64,000 bases of DNA from NCBI GenBank assembly GCA_963743595.1, contig CAVURW010000036.1:3682-67681 (forward strand). The letters are read 5' to 3'. Shown here in pieces: positions 1-8,636 of the stretch; the first letter of the stretch is position 1, and each line of letters starts with the position of its first letter. The notes below the pieces were generated by a model, which did not search any database, had not been told where the DNA came from, and worked only from the letters and a program-made list of their open reading frames with translations. The translations under genes and the position numbers were made by a program. The stretch comes from CAVURW01 sp963743595 (GTDB lineage: Bacteria > Verrucomicrobiota > Verrucomicrobiia > Methylacidiphilales > UBA1321).

Positions 1-136
1 TTAGCCCCATCACTCCCAGCGTGCACGAAATACAAAACGGAACGAAAGGAAGATTCATAGTCGGGTGGACGTTGCCTTTTCAGAAAGGTGACAAGAAAGT
101 AGCAGTGACGCTCCCCAAAAATGCTCTTTCCGGGCG

Positions 137-1516
137 CTAGCTCGAAAAGAATTGCCCGAAGTACCCAGCTCGTCCGTAAATCAGGTACCCAATTCCCGCG
201 CGAACCGCGTAGAGTAAGAGAAAGCATTTCAGAACGGGAAAGAGCACTTGCGACCAGAAATCGGCGAACTTCAACTGACGAATATCGAACTTGCGCACCC
301 AGCGACGGCAGGGCATTTCCAGCCAACTGTAGAAGAGGTAGGCCATGCCCGTTAAGAGCGCCATGATGAGCGCCATCTCGCCGCAGGCCAGACTCAGCCC
401 CCACCACGTGTGGTCGAACAGACAGATCGAGGCTGTGAAAATGGAGAGATGCAAAATGTAGAGCGAGTAACTGATTTCGCCCCCGAATTGAAGGACGCGA
501 TTCTCTAAAATCCACGCGAGGATCGTTTTGTACCGGGCCGAGGTGATCATAATGATCGCAAAAGGCGGGGCGAACCCGAACGTCATCAGAATAATGTTCG
601 GCGGGCCAAGCACGAACTCGGACAAGCTCCCTTTGTTCGTGTAGACCAGCAACAAGACGATCCAGGCGAGCGCGCCGAGTTCACAAAAGCCAGCGATCCA
701 GCGTCCGATTCGGCTCACCGGGTACTTTGCCATAAGCATGTAAAGCTGGCACGTCAAACAGCCGATAATGAATTCACAGACGCGTGTGTAGGGCGCAAAG
801 TAGGTGATCCATCGCGCGAATGAATGGTAGAACCCCGCTTCGGCGCGAAGCTCAGACGAGCGTAACATGGAGGACTGAAGTCCGTAATGATGCACACCGT
901 AGCTATTGGCCGTGAGGTAGATCCACAAGTTCTGCGATAAGAAATAATAGAGCGCGATCGTCGAGGCAATCATGATTGCGCCGGTAAGAATGCGACTTCG
1001 CAGGAACACCAGAGCCGCCATCACGATCGGGTAGACACAGTAGAAAAACCATTCGGTGCTGACGGACCATGTGTGATTGAGCGAGTAGCTGATTTGGAAG
1101 ACAAGTTCACGTCCGTAATCGAGCTCGTAATACCACGATTGCGCCATCAGAAAAAAGGGCACGAGAAAATGACCGCTTTCCGGTCGGCATTTCCAGACCA
1201 ATTCGAACACGATAATGAAAATATAGAGCGGATAAATGCGACCAAACCGCGCGCGGAAAAAGCGTAAGAATTCCAGGAAGCGCTTCCGGCTACTCAAGAT
1301 GTCTTGTCCGTAATTGTAATGGATGACGAATCCACTGAGCGTGAAGAAGATTTGCATCCCCATGTAGCCCAAGCCCGCACCTAAATTATAAGTAACGACG
1401 CTGGTCCAGGTATAAAAGATCGTGGCTAGGGCATGGGTGGTTAAAACACATGCGACTGCCACGCATCGCAGCCCGGTGAGTGCCGGGATGGGTTGCCTCT
1501 CCTGCTTCTCGCTCAT
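137..1516 (-). CDS. acyltransferase 3 family membrane protein (OafA/YrhL type)
   Basis: A 459-residue integral membrane protein of the acyltransferase-3 family, which transfers acetyl or other acyl groups to sugars of surface glycans. The N-terminus carries the family signature: PALTGLRCVA followed by a His at residue 28 in the first membrane segment, where the family's catalytic His lies. An LSGFVIHYNYG segment near residue 60 also fits. About ten hydrophobic segments follow, and the C-terminal part GGEISYSLYILHLSIF is typical of these enzymes. Length is normal for the membrane domain alone, with no SGNH domain attached. It stands alone on the minus strand, so the acceptor cannot be deduced. 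The start at 1516 gives a short charged N-terminus (MSEKQERQ). Family assignment is secure; the substrate is unknown. Confidence 0.88.
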   Translation of the reverse strand: MSEKQERQPIPALTGLRCVAVACVLTTHALATIFYTWTSVVTYNLGAGLGYMGMQIFFTLSGFVIHYNYGQDILSSRKRFLEFLRFFRARFGRIYPLYIFIIVFELVWKCRPESGHFLVPFFLMAQSWYYELDYGRELVFQISYSLNHTWSVSTEWFFYCVYPIVMAALVFLRSRILTGAIMIASTIALYYFLSQNLWIYLTANSYGVHHYGLQSSMLRSSELRAEAGFYHSFARWITYFAPYTRVCEFIIGCLTCQLYMLMAKYPVSRIGRWIAGFCELGALAWIVLLLVYTNKGSLSEFVLGPPNIILMTFGFAPPFAIIMITSARYKTILAWILENRVLQFGGEISYSLYILHLSIFTASICLFDHTWWGLSLACGEMALIMALLTGMAYLFYSWLEMPCRRWVRKFDIRQLKFADFWSQVLFPVLKCFLLLYAVRAGIGYLIYGRAGYFGQFFSS

Positions 1517-1583
1517 TTCGGCGGAGACTATCAGGCTGCCCTAAAACACCCAACACCCTGTTGCAGTCTATTTCTGCGAGAGA

Positions 1584-2243
1584 CTAGTGGTGACGCCCAC
1601 CACCGCCATGTTCTTCCGTGTGTTGCTGGTGCTGCTCCACGTGAGCTGGCATCACATGAACGTCGCGGATCTCAGGACGAACCACCGCTTGGTTGATCCC
1701 GTGGGCCGCTTCGAGGTGCCGATCCACCCCCGCAAAGCCACGATCGCCTCCGATAATCACTTCGTGACCGCGATCAATACGCGCATCACCATGGAATTCT
1801 TGACCATGAAAGTCCTGTCCGTGGAACTCTTGACCATGGAATTCTTCTCGATGCAATTCATGGCGAAACTCTTCGTGCCGATACTCTTCGCGGTGGAAGT
1901 GGTCGTGTTCCCAAATTTCCCGACCGACACGATGCCCGAGGAAGGCAAGACCGACACCTACTGCGAGCCCTTCGCCGAGGAACTCCAGGCCGGCGATTTC
2001 CGCAGGAGCACCGATCTGTGAATAGCGATCGCGCACTTGACCGAAGGCGTTCATCTGAATCTGCTGTTCGGCGACAGCAAACCCCTCGCGATTCGGTCCA
2101 TAGGCGGCAGAGGCCTGTTGGAGTTGCGCCTGGTAGCCGTTGCCGATATCGCCTAAACGCGGATCTTGGTTAAAAAGATTGTTTAGCCGATCGTTTCGTT
2201 GAGCGTTGTTTGCTTCGAGGCGTTCAAGTTCGTAGTAGTCCAT
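1584..2243 (-). CDS. His-rich protein with pentad repeats, unknown function
   Basis: I do not recognise this 219-residue protein. The start at 2243 (MDYYELERLEANN) is preceded by AGGA about 8 nt upstream, better than the upstream in-frame ATG at 2336. The first 80 residues are polar and probably helical. A Gly-rich hydrophobic stretch (GLEFLGEGLAVGVGLAFLG) follows that could insert in a membrane. Next comes a run of about eight five-residue units of the form HGQEF, HGQDF or HREEY, then a His-rich tail ending GGGGRHH. The dense His and Glu suggest metal binding, which is inference. There is no cleavable signal peptide. It stands alone between an acyltransferase and purB on opposite strands. 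It is clearly coding: the repeat keeps its phase at protein level while the DNA units drift. Confidence 0.7.
   Translation of the reverse strand: MDYYELERLEANNAQRNDRLNNLFNQDPRLGDIGNGYQAQLQQASAAYGPNREGFAVAEQQIQMNAFGQVRDRYSQIGAPAEIAGLEFLGEGLAVGVGLAFLGHRVGREIWEHDHFHREEYRHEEFRHELHREEFHGQEFHGQDFHGQEFHGDARIDRGHEVIIGGDRGFAGVDRHLEAAHGINQAVVRPEIRDVHVMPAHVEQHQQHTEEHGGGGRHH
1791..1910 (-). repeat. degenerate 15-bp tandem repeat inside the His-rich gene
   Basis: About seven to eight 15-bp units lie head to tail (for example 1791-1805, 1806-1820, 1821-1835, 1836-1850), with divergence growing towards 1910. Each unit encodes one five-residue repeat of the His/Glu-rich protein. Because the period is a multiple of three, copy-number change would keep the reading frame. 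Confidence 0.75.
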
Positions 2244-2400
2244 AATTGTGTTTCCTGGAGCCCGAAACATAAACAAACTGGTTGGCAAGATCAAGGTATT
2301 ATGAAAGCCATAGAAATGGTTATTCTGTGTTTCCAAGCGCCTCGCTTTGATTAATTTTGCCGTGCGTTACTCGGCGAAGTGGTATAGGACGGAGCTCCCT

Positions 2401-3696
2401 ATGATTGATCGTTATTCTCGTGCCGTGATGTCGGCGTTGTGGTCGGAAGAGGCCAAGTTAAACCATTGGCTGGAAATCGAAGTACTCGCATGCGAGGGCA
2501 TGGCGGCCTACGGGATCATTCCGAAGGAGGCAGCCCAAACGATCCGTGCAAAGGCCAAGTTCGATATCGCCGCTGTGCGCGAGAACGAAAAGCGTACGCA
2601 ACACGACGTGATCGCGTTTCTGGAGGATGTCGCGAAGTACGTCGGACCGGACGGGCGCTTCATTCATCGCGGCCTCACGTCGTCTGACCTTCTGGACACG
2701 ACTCTCGCCCTGCAAACCGTCGCCAGCGCGGATCTGCTCCTGGCCGATCTCGCCGCGCTTCGCAAAGCGACTGCCGCCCGCGCCATCGAACATAAATTCA
2801 CGCCGATGATGGGACGCAGCCACGGCATCTCTGCGGAGCCGATTACCTACGGACTGAAACTCGCGTTGATGTACGATGAATTTGGCCGGGCGGAATCGCG
2901 GTTGAAAGAGGCTCGTGAGCAAATGGCCGTGGGCAAGCTCTCCGGGGCGGTCGGTACGCACGCGCATCTGGACCCGCGTGTGGAAGCGTATGTGTGCGAG
3001 CGCCTGGGATTGAAAGCGGCAGCACTTTCGACGCAGATCCTGCAGCGGGATCGCCACGCCCATTTCATTACGACGCTGGCATTGATCGCCTCCAGCATTG
3101 ATCGCTGGGCCACCGAGTTTCGGCATCTGCAAAGGAGCGAAGTACTGGAAGTGGAAGAATATTTTGCGGCGGGCCAAAAAGGGAGCAGTGCCATGCCGCA
3201 CAAACGGAACCCGATCACCGGCGAGAAACTGAGCGGTTTGGCCCGGGTGATTCGTGGAAACGCTCTGGCTGCCATGGAGAATATTCCGCTGTGGCACGAG
3301 CGCGATATTTCGCATTCATCTGTGGAGCGAATCATTTTTCCAGATAGTTGTACGCTGCTGGATTACATGCTGAACCTGACAACGGATCTGGTCGCGCGGC
3401 AGATCATTTACCCAGAGAACATGGCGAAGAATCTAGATGCCGCTAAAGGGCTGATTTATTCACAGACGATTTTACTCGAGTTGGCGGATCGGGGCGTGGC
3501 CCGGCAAATCGCGTATGAAGCGGTGCAGAGTGCCGCCATGGCGTGTTGGCGCGGTACGGAACCTTTGGAAGCACACCTCAAACGGAGCACCGCCATTAGT
3601 GAAGTGTTAAGCGACGTGGAGATCGATGAGCTCTGCTCGACGAAACGTCACTTCACGTATGTGGACGATACGTTTAAGAAGTTGGGATTGGAGTAG
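2401..3696 (+). CDS. purB: adenylosuccinate lyase
   Basis: Catalyses two fumarate-releasing steps of purine synthesis: SAICAR to AICAR, and adenylosuccinate to AMP. It is a cytosolic homotetramer of the fumarase/aspartase superfamily. The start at 2401 gives MIDRYSRAVMSALW, which matches the usual PurB N-terminus, and GGAG lies six bases upstream. An in-frame start at 2347 adds 18 residues of no family character. Conserved pieces are TSSDLLDTT (about residue 96), GRSHGISAEP (about 138, with the catalytic His) and the superfamily signature GSSAMPHKRNP (about 261-271). The 431-residue length is normal for the Bacillus-type enzyme. The next gene starts 12 bp after the stop, so the two may be cotranscribed although the products are unrelated. 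Confidence 0.96.
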   Translation: MIDRYSRAVMSALWSEEAKLNHWLEIEVLACEGMAAYGIIPKEAAQTIRAKAKFDIAAVRENEKRTQHDVIAFLEDVAKYVGPDGRFIHRGLTSSDLLDTTLALQTVASADLLLADLAALRKATAARAIEHKFTPMMGRSHGISAEPITYGLKLALMYDEFGRAESRLKEAREQMAVGKLSGAVGTHAHLDPRVEAYVCERLGLKAAALSTQILQRDRHAHFITTLALIASSIDRWATEFRHLQRSEVLEVEEYFAAGQKGSSAMPHKRNPITGEKLSGLARVIRGNALAAMENIPLWHERDISHSSVERIIFPDSCTLLDYMLNLTTDLVARQIIYPENMAKNLDAAKGLIYSQTILLELADRGVARQIAYEAVQSAAMACWRGTEPLEAHLKRSTAISEVLSDVEIDELCSTKRHFTYVDDTFKKLGLE

Positions 3697-3708
3697 CCGA
3701 TCGTTCCA

Positions 3709-5325
3709 ATGGAGACCAGCACCACAGCCGTTCGCGAGCGCATGTGGTGCACCGCCATTTACTGTGCGGTCGCGGCATTTCTGGCGGTCTACCTCCTCTG
3801 GGTCGGCGTCTACCCGCAACTCTCTTTCGAGTGGGACATGTGCGTGGCGCTGGACGGCGGTTGGCGTACATCGCAGGGCTTGCGACCCTTTCTCGATTTT
3901 TATGTATTGCCGGGGCCTTCCTCGTTTCTGATGGCCGCGCTGGGCATTTTGATTTCGGACGGCCGAGCGAGCTCGGCGTTGCCCTTGATGGTCGTCCTGC
4001 CCTTTGTTCCTGTGGCGGTGATCATTTGGAAAACCCTGTTTTCGCGCTATTCAGCCCGTCTTGCATTGGCCATGGGGCTCTTTCTCTGTTTCGAGTGGGT
4101 GCTGCCGTTACCGGTCCGGATGCTCTTCTACATGACGAGCTACGGGATGTCCTACACGCGGTTTGGCCAGGTGTTGATGGGGCTGGTGCTGGCGATTTTA
4201 ATGGCACCGCGAAATGAGAAATTGCGTTGGAGTTCCGGGGTCTGGCTCGGTTTTCTGATCGGCGAATTGTTCTTCCTGAAAATCAGTTTCGCCGTAGTCG
4301 GGGCGTTCTTGGTCGCAGCGCTTTGGATTCGGGATGGCGTGCGTTGGCGCGATTTCGTATGGATGGCGCTAGGCGCAGTTATCGGCGGCGGACCATTCGT
4401 TTGGTACACCACGCTGGAGGGGATGCGGCTCCTTTTCGTCGATCTCGCCATCGGCATGCGGGCGCGGGAACCGGCGTTGTTGTGGCTGAGCGTGAATACC
4501 GTTTTTATCGAACTGATCATCCCCGCAATCCTGCTTGTGGAGGTGGTGCGCTGCCAATTTACAGCAACGCACCACCGCGATCCGCTGTATCCTGGAAGGC
4601 TGGGGCGAATCGTGGCGAATCCCTACTATGAACTGCTCGTTGTCATTGCGGCAGCGACTCTTGCTGATCTCGGTGGATTTCCTCGGGTGCAAACCATCGA
4701 AAACGTTTTGCTGAGCGTTTTTGCCATCGTCAGCTTGGCTCGGCTCAAGAGCCGTGGGACCGTCCTCTTTACGGACAATCGGCTCGCCGCGATGGCTGCG
4801 CTCCTTGTGATTTTACCCCTAGCAAACGGCGTAATGGCTCTAACGCTTCCGCTCTATGAACGAATCGCGGAGCAACATGGCTTGCTTCCGCAGACGCAGC
4901 GCGTGCAATCGGCGTGGTTTGATGTGCCGCTGCAGGTGAGTCCAGGAGACCCGACAGCCGCGACGATCGAAGCGGGGATTGAATTGATTCGCAAGCATCC
5001 AGAGATCGGTGATCAATCGGTCGGTGCGGTTGTGTTTTCAGACCCGTTCTCATTTGCGTTTCACCGGCGAACGGCCAAGGACCTGCCGCTTTCGTTTTCG
5101 ATCGGCTCAGAAATCAGCGAAAAGAGTCATCCCCCTGCGGAGCTCTTTTTTGCGCATTGCAATTACCTTTTAGTGACCGGAGACCAGGCGAGAATGGCGA
5201 AAATTGTGGAGAGAATTCCGGAATATGGGGATTATGTGAAGCTCCACTTCGAACAGGTGGAGGGCGGTGATTTATGGACGCTCTGGAAGCGAAAAGAGAC
5301 CGTTCCAGGCACTCGTTTAAAATGA
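3709..5325 (+). CDS. polytopic membrane protein, GT-C glycosyltransferase-like
   Basis: A 538-residue protein with roughly ten hydrophobic segments spread over residues 15-400 and a hydrophilic C-terminal domain of about 130 residues. After the first membrane segment, the loop reads FEWDMCVALDGGW, then LRPFLDFYVLPGPSSF. This resembles the acidic loop plus 'DF..-GP' pattern of GT-C polyprenyl-phosphate-sugar transferases (ArnT/PMT-like), which glycosylate envelope lipids or proteins from the periplasmic side. The resemblance is by pattern only. It follows purB by 12 bp on the same strand. The C-terminal part contains no recognisable domain. Membrane protein: certain; glycosyltransferase: probable at best. 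Confidence 0.6.
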   Translation: METSTTAVRERMWCTAIYCAVAAFLAVYLLWVGVYPQLSFEWDMCVALDGGWRTSQGLRPFLDFYVLPGPSSFLMAALGILISDGRASSALPLMVVLPFVPVAVIIWKTLFSRYSARLALAMGLFLCFEWVLPLPVRMLFYMTSYGMSYTRFGQVLMGLVLAILMAPRNEKLRWSSGVWLGFLIGELFFLKISFAVVGAFLVAALWIRDGVRWRDFVWMALGAVIGGGPFVWYTTLEGMRLLFVDLAIGMRAREPALLWLSVNTVFIELIIPAILLVEVVRCQFTATHHRDPLYPGRLGRIVANPYYELLVVIAAATLADLGGFPRVQTIENVLLSVFAIVSLARLKSRGTVLFTDNRLAAMAALLVILPLANGVMALTLPLYERIAEQHGLLPQTQRVQSAWFDVPLQVSPGDPTAATIEAGIELIRKHPEIGDQSVGAVVFSDPFSFAFHRRTAKDLPLSFSIGSEISEKSHPPAELFFAHCNYLLVTGDQARMAKIVERIPEYGDYVKLHFEQVEGGDLWTLWKRKETVPGTRLK

Positions 5326-5491
5326 TTAGTCCCATAAACAGATCAGATTCGCTAATGCGATACAAGTGGGCGCAGCGCCTAGAATGCTTAGGTAACTCTT
5401 GCCATTTTAGTAGGCAAAAATCTTCAAAATCAGGCTGTTCATTTGAAGGAGACGATGCATTGTGGAGGATACCAAGCGGAAATCCAGAACC

Positions 5492-6685
5492 ATGAACATT
5501 CACGAATACCAGGCCAAAGAGTTGATGCAAAAATTTGGGGTGGCGACCCCGGGCGGAGCAGTAGCCAGTACTGCAGAAGAGGCTGAAAAAGTAGCGCAAT
5601 CCCTAAATACCAAGGACTTAGTCGTTAAGGCACAGATCCATGCGGGCGGTCGGGGTAAGGGAACCTTCAAAAACGGTTTCAAGGGCGGTGTGCATCTCTG
5701 TACGACTGCGGAAGAGGTGAAGGAAAAGGCTGGCCAAATGATTGGCCAAACTCTCGTAACCGTCCAGACGGGACCCGAGGGTAAGCTCGTGAGCAAGGTG
5801 CTCGTAGCGCAATCAAAAAAGATTTCGCGCGAACTCTATTTTGCGATCGTGATGGACCGGGAAGCGCAAGCTCCGGTGATCATCGCCAGCACGCGCGGTG
5901 GTATGGATATCGAAGAAGTCGCGTCTCACACGCCGGAGTTGATCATGAATTTGGGGATCAACCCCGCACTCGGTTTACAAGATTACGAAGCGCGTAAAAT
6001 CGCTTACTACCTCGAACTCGGTGGCGAATTGCTAAAGCCTGCGGTGAACGTGATTAAGGCGCTCTATCGCCTGTTCTCCGAGACCGATTGCTCCCTGGTG
6101 GAAATCAACCCGCTGGTCGTCACTCCCGATAACGAAGTGATGGCGTTGGATGCCAAGTTCAACTTCGATGACAACGCGCTCTTCCGCCATCCAGAGATCG
6201 TTGCCTTTCGCGATATCACGGAAGAAGATCCGCGCGAAGTCGAAGCCAGTAAGTTCAACTTAAATTACATCGGTCTGGACGGAAACATCGCCTGTTTGGT
6301 GAACGGTGCCGGTCTCGCGATGGGCACGATGGACATTATCCAATACGCCGGCGGACGGCCCGCGAACTTCCTCGATGTCGGGGGTGGTGCCAGCAAAGAC
6401 CAAGTGACCGAAGCGTTTAAGATTCTGGTTTCAGACAAGAACGTGAAAGCGATTTTGGTGAACATCTTCGGAGGCATCATGAAATGCGACACGATCGCCA
6501 CGGGCATCATGGAAGCGGTCAAAGCGGTCTCGCTGCCCGTCCCCCTCGTCGTTCGCTTGGAAGGTACCAATGTCGAACTCGGGAAGAAAATGCTCAATGA
6601 ATCGGGGCTTCCCATTATCACCGCCGATGACTTGGCCGATGCGGCCAAGAAAGTCGTTGCCGCTGCGGCGGAGGGGAAAAAATAG
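5492..6685 (+). CDS. sucC: succinate-CoA ligase, beta subunit
   Basis: The beta subunit of succinyl-CoA synthetase, which makes ATP or GTP from succinyl-CoA in the TCA cycle together with SucD. The protein begins MNIHEYQAKELMQKFG, the universal SucC N-terminus, so I place the start at 5492. A GTG at 5462 is in frame and has AAGGAG about 10 bases upstream, so a 10-residue extension cannot be excluded. An ATP-grasp fold occupies the first 240 residues (AQIHAGGRGKG near residue 50, LVEINPLVV near 205). The CoA-ligase domain follows, with NIFGGIMKCD near residue 330. The 397-residue length is normal. sucD follows 44 bp downstream, forming the usual operon. Confidence 0.97.
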   Translation: MNIHEYQAKELMQKFGVATPGGAVASTAEEAEKVAQSLNTKDLVVKAQIHAGGRGKGTFKNGFKGGVHLCTTAEEVKEKAGQMIGQTLVTVQTGPEGKLVSKVLVAQSKKISRELYFAIVMDREAQAPVIIASTRGGMDIEEVASHTPELIMNLGINPALGLQDYEARKIAYYLELGGELLKPAVNVIKALYRLFSETDCSLVEINPLVVTPDNEVMALDAKFNFDDNALFRHPEIVAFRDITEEDPREVEASKFNLNYIGLDGNIACLVNGAGLAMGTMDIIQYAGGRPANFLDVGGGASKDQVTEAFKILVSDKNVKAILVNIFGGIMKCDTIATGIMEAVKAVSLPVPLVVRLEGTNVELGKKMLNESGLPIITADDLADAAKKVVAAAAEGKK

Positions 6686-6729
6686 GACCGAATTAAAGAA
6701 GACGATCAACCAATACATTCACGAATAAT

Positions 6730-7614
6730 ATGTCGATTCTAGTAGATAAAAATACGCGCCTGCTTGTGCAGGGCATTACGGGTAAAGCGGGCGGATCTCA
6801 CGCCAAGGGCTGTGCCGAATATGGAACTAATGTGGTGGCCGGCGTTACGCCCGGTCGCGGGGGCGAAACCTTTAAGGACGGTCCCACTCCTGTTCCCGTT
6901 TACAATACAGTGATGGAAGCGCGGAAACAGACCGGCTGTAACGCCACAATGATCTTTGTGCCAGCTCCGTTTGCCGCTGACTCCATTCTTGAGGCGGCTG
7001 ACGCCGGCATCGAGCTGATCGTTTGTATCACTGAGGGTATCCCCGTCATGGACATGATGCGGGCTAAGGTGGGTCTGCAAGGCAAGAACGTCCGGTTGAT
7101 CGGGCCGAATTGCCCAGGGATCATCACCCCCGACCAATGCAAAATCGGCATCATGCCTGGCTACATTCACAAGGCCGGCAAAGTGGGCGTCGTTTCGCGG
7201 AGTGGCACGTTAACCTACGAAGCTGTCTGGCAGCTCACATCGCGAGGCTTGGGTCAAAGCACCTGCATCGGTATTGGTGGCGATCCCATTAACGGCACGA
7301 GCCACCGGGATGCTGTCCGGATGTTCAACGAAGATCCTGAAACCGAAGCAATTATTCTAATCGGTGAAATTGGCGGTAGCGGTGAAGAAGATGCGGCTGC
7401 TTATATTAAAGAGCACGTGAAGAAGCCCGTCGCTGCATTCATTGCCGGTGCAACAGCGCCTCCAGGACGCCGGATGGGCCACGCGGGTGCAATCGCCTCT
7501 GGAGGCAAGGGCACGGCAGAGGGCAAGAAAAAGGCGTTGGAAGACGCGGGTATCGCTGTGGCCCCGACACCGGCGGCGATGGCGGATACTCTGATCGCAA
7601 GAATGAAGCGGTAG
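6730..7614 (+). CDS. sucD: succinate-CoA ligase, alpha subunit
   Basis: The alpha subunit binds CoA and carries the phosphohistidine of succinyl-CoA synthetase. The N-terminal CoA-binding Rossmann domain starts with LVQGITGKAGGSHAKG. IGPNCPGIITPDQCKIGIMP is the conserved central segment. GHAGAIASGGKGTAEGK near residue 250 includes the phosphorylated His (about residue 251). The 294-residue length is normal. No Shine-Dalgarno sequence precedes the ATG at 6730, a feature shared with many genes here. It is cotranscribed with sucC. The 212-bp gap after it separates it from the VirB3-like cluster. Confidence 0.97.
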   Translation: MSILVDKNTRLLVQGITGKAGGSHAKGCAEYGTNVVAGVTPGRGGETFKDGPTPVPVYNTVMEARKQTGCNATMIFVPAPFAADSILEAADAGIELIVCITEGIPVMDMMRAKVGLQGKNVRLIGPNCPGIITPDQCKIGIMPGYIHKAGKVGVVSRSGTLTYEAVWQLTSRGLGQSTCIGIGGDPINGTSHRDAVRMFNEDPETEAIILIGEIGGSGEEDAAAYIKEHVKKPVAAFIAGATAPPGRRMGHAGAIASGGKGTAEGKKKALEDAGIAVAPTPAAMADTLIARMKR

Positions 7615-7826
7615 AAACCGGTCCATAACTGCGCGTATTTAGTTTGCAATCAACACGTTATAACTAAAAACACGCAGAAGTGGCGTAAAGTTGTAGTCCA
7701 GCTCGATTCCAAAAACATTTCCCCCTTGTAATGCCTTGAAAAGTCTTGACCAAAAACAAGCCGCTGACTAATCCTCCACCCACCCACCAGTCATTAATAT
7801 AAACCACCAGCGGAGCTGACGATAAT

Positions 7827-8144
7827 ATGAGACAAACCAATACAAACTCAGGTACGGATAGTCGAGGCGTGGCCTTCGGCTTGGAAGGTAACTTGTACAT
7901 TCCCGTGGTTGTTAGCGTCATCGTGAGCATCGTGCTCCTCTCGCTAATGATGGGAGATGGTCCGTGGAAATGGGCTGTAATTCCTTCCCCGATTGTCTTG
8001 ACATTGGGCTACGTCCTTGTATTCGTTCACCAGAGGCCGGCAAGGTTTCAAAATGATTACTTTAATCAGTGGATTTTTGGTCCAGCGTTCAATTCACGGC
8101 CGAATCGTCGCAGACTAAAGCATCCGTTGAGTCCAGAACTTTAG
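7827..8144 (+). CDS. small two-helix membrane protein, VirB3/TrbD-like
   Basis: A 105-residue protein with a 25-residue polar N-terminus, two closely spaced hydrophobic segments (about 28-47 and 52-72) and a basic C-terminus. The arrangement, plus HQRPARFQNDYF straight after the second helix, resembles VirB3/TrbD inner-membrane subunits of type IV secretion, which work beside the VirB4 ATPase. The position two genes upstream of a VirB4-like ATPase supports this. Sequence similarity to named VirB3 proteins is weak as judged by eye, so the call rests on topology and context. The stop overlaps the region of the next start (1 bp gap), so this gene and the lipoprotein are one transcription unit. 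Confidence 0.55.
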   Translation: MRQTNTNSGTDSRGVAFGLEGNLYIPVVVSVIVSIVLLSLMMGDGPWKWAVIPSPIVLTLGYVLVFVHQRPARFQNDYFNQWIFGPAFNSRPNRRRLKHPLSPEL

Positions 8145-8145
8145 A

Positions 8146-8622
8146 ATGAATATAATGAAATATACCAAACCGTTAGTGATAGCTGTAGGAGTCGCGCTTC
8201 TGTGCGGCTGTGCATCCAATAAACCAGCACCGCAGAACACGATTTACGTACCTGTTCAGGAAGGCGGCTTGGTAGACGAACCGATCGTTGTCTCTCGTCT
8301 GTCCACAGATGTGCTCTTCGATTACGGTTCCGCCGATTTGAATGCGCAGGCTCTCCGTGATCTGCAAGTGATCGCGACGACCATCCAACGTTACCCGAAC
8401 CCGGAAGTCATCGTGACGGGTCACGCCGATGGAGCTGGTCCCGCAAATTTAGCGCTCTCTCAGCGCCGTGCGGATGCGGTCTCTGAATGGCTATCACTCA
8501 ACACCCGGGCCATTGTGGTCCGTTCGATTGGCGTAGGTAACAATGCTCCTCGAGTTATCGACGATAATTCTCCGACATCAGTTTACAATCGCCGGGTCGA
8601 AGTGCATATTCGTAACCGCTAA
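8146..8622 (+). CDS. OmpA/Pal-like peptidoglycan-associated lipoprotein
   Basis: A 158-residue lipoprotein. The N-terminus has a basic start, a hydrophobic core and the lipobox LCGC (Cys near residue 22), so it should be lipidated and sent to the outer membrane. After a 30-residue linker comes a complete OmpA-like domain: STDVLFDYGSADLN, VIVTGHADG and NRRVEVHI. This domain in Pal and MotB-type proteins binds peptidoglycan. It lies between a VirB3-like gene (1 bp upstream) and a VirB4-like ATPase (14 bp downstream), so it may anchor that machine to the cell wall. This is inference from context. An alternative start at 8155 would change little. Confidence 0.85.
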   Translation: MNIMKYTKPLVIAVGVALLCGCASNKPAPQNTIYVPVQEGGLVDEPIVVSRLSTDVLFDYGSADLNAQALRDLQVIATTIQRYPNPEVIVTGHADGAGPANLALSQRRADAVSEWLSLNTRAIVVRSIGVGNNAPRVIDDNSPTSVYNRRVEVHIRNR

Positions 8623-8636
8623 CTGGAGATCACATT

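Noticed and set aside
121..366. 81-codon plus-strand frame at the window start
   Set aside because: Antisense to the 3' end of the acyltransferase gene, Arg-rich, no ribosome site. Positions 1-136 hold nothing else I can identify.
1791..1910. CRISPR-like tandem units
   Set aside because: Units are 15 bp with no spacers and keep the reading frame of a protein, so this is a coding repeat.
2458..3315. 285-codon frame antisense to purB
   Set aside because: purB motifs on the plus strand are complete; this frame has no family signal.
7664..7930. 88-codon minus-strand frame before the VirB3-like gene
   Set aside because: It overlaps the start of the VirB3-like gene and its hydrophobic stretch is the antisense of that gene's promoter and membrane helix; no ribosome site.
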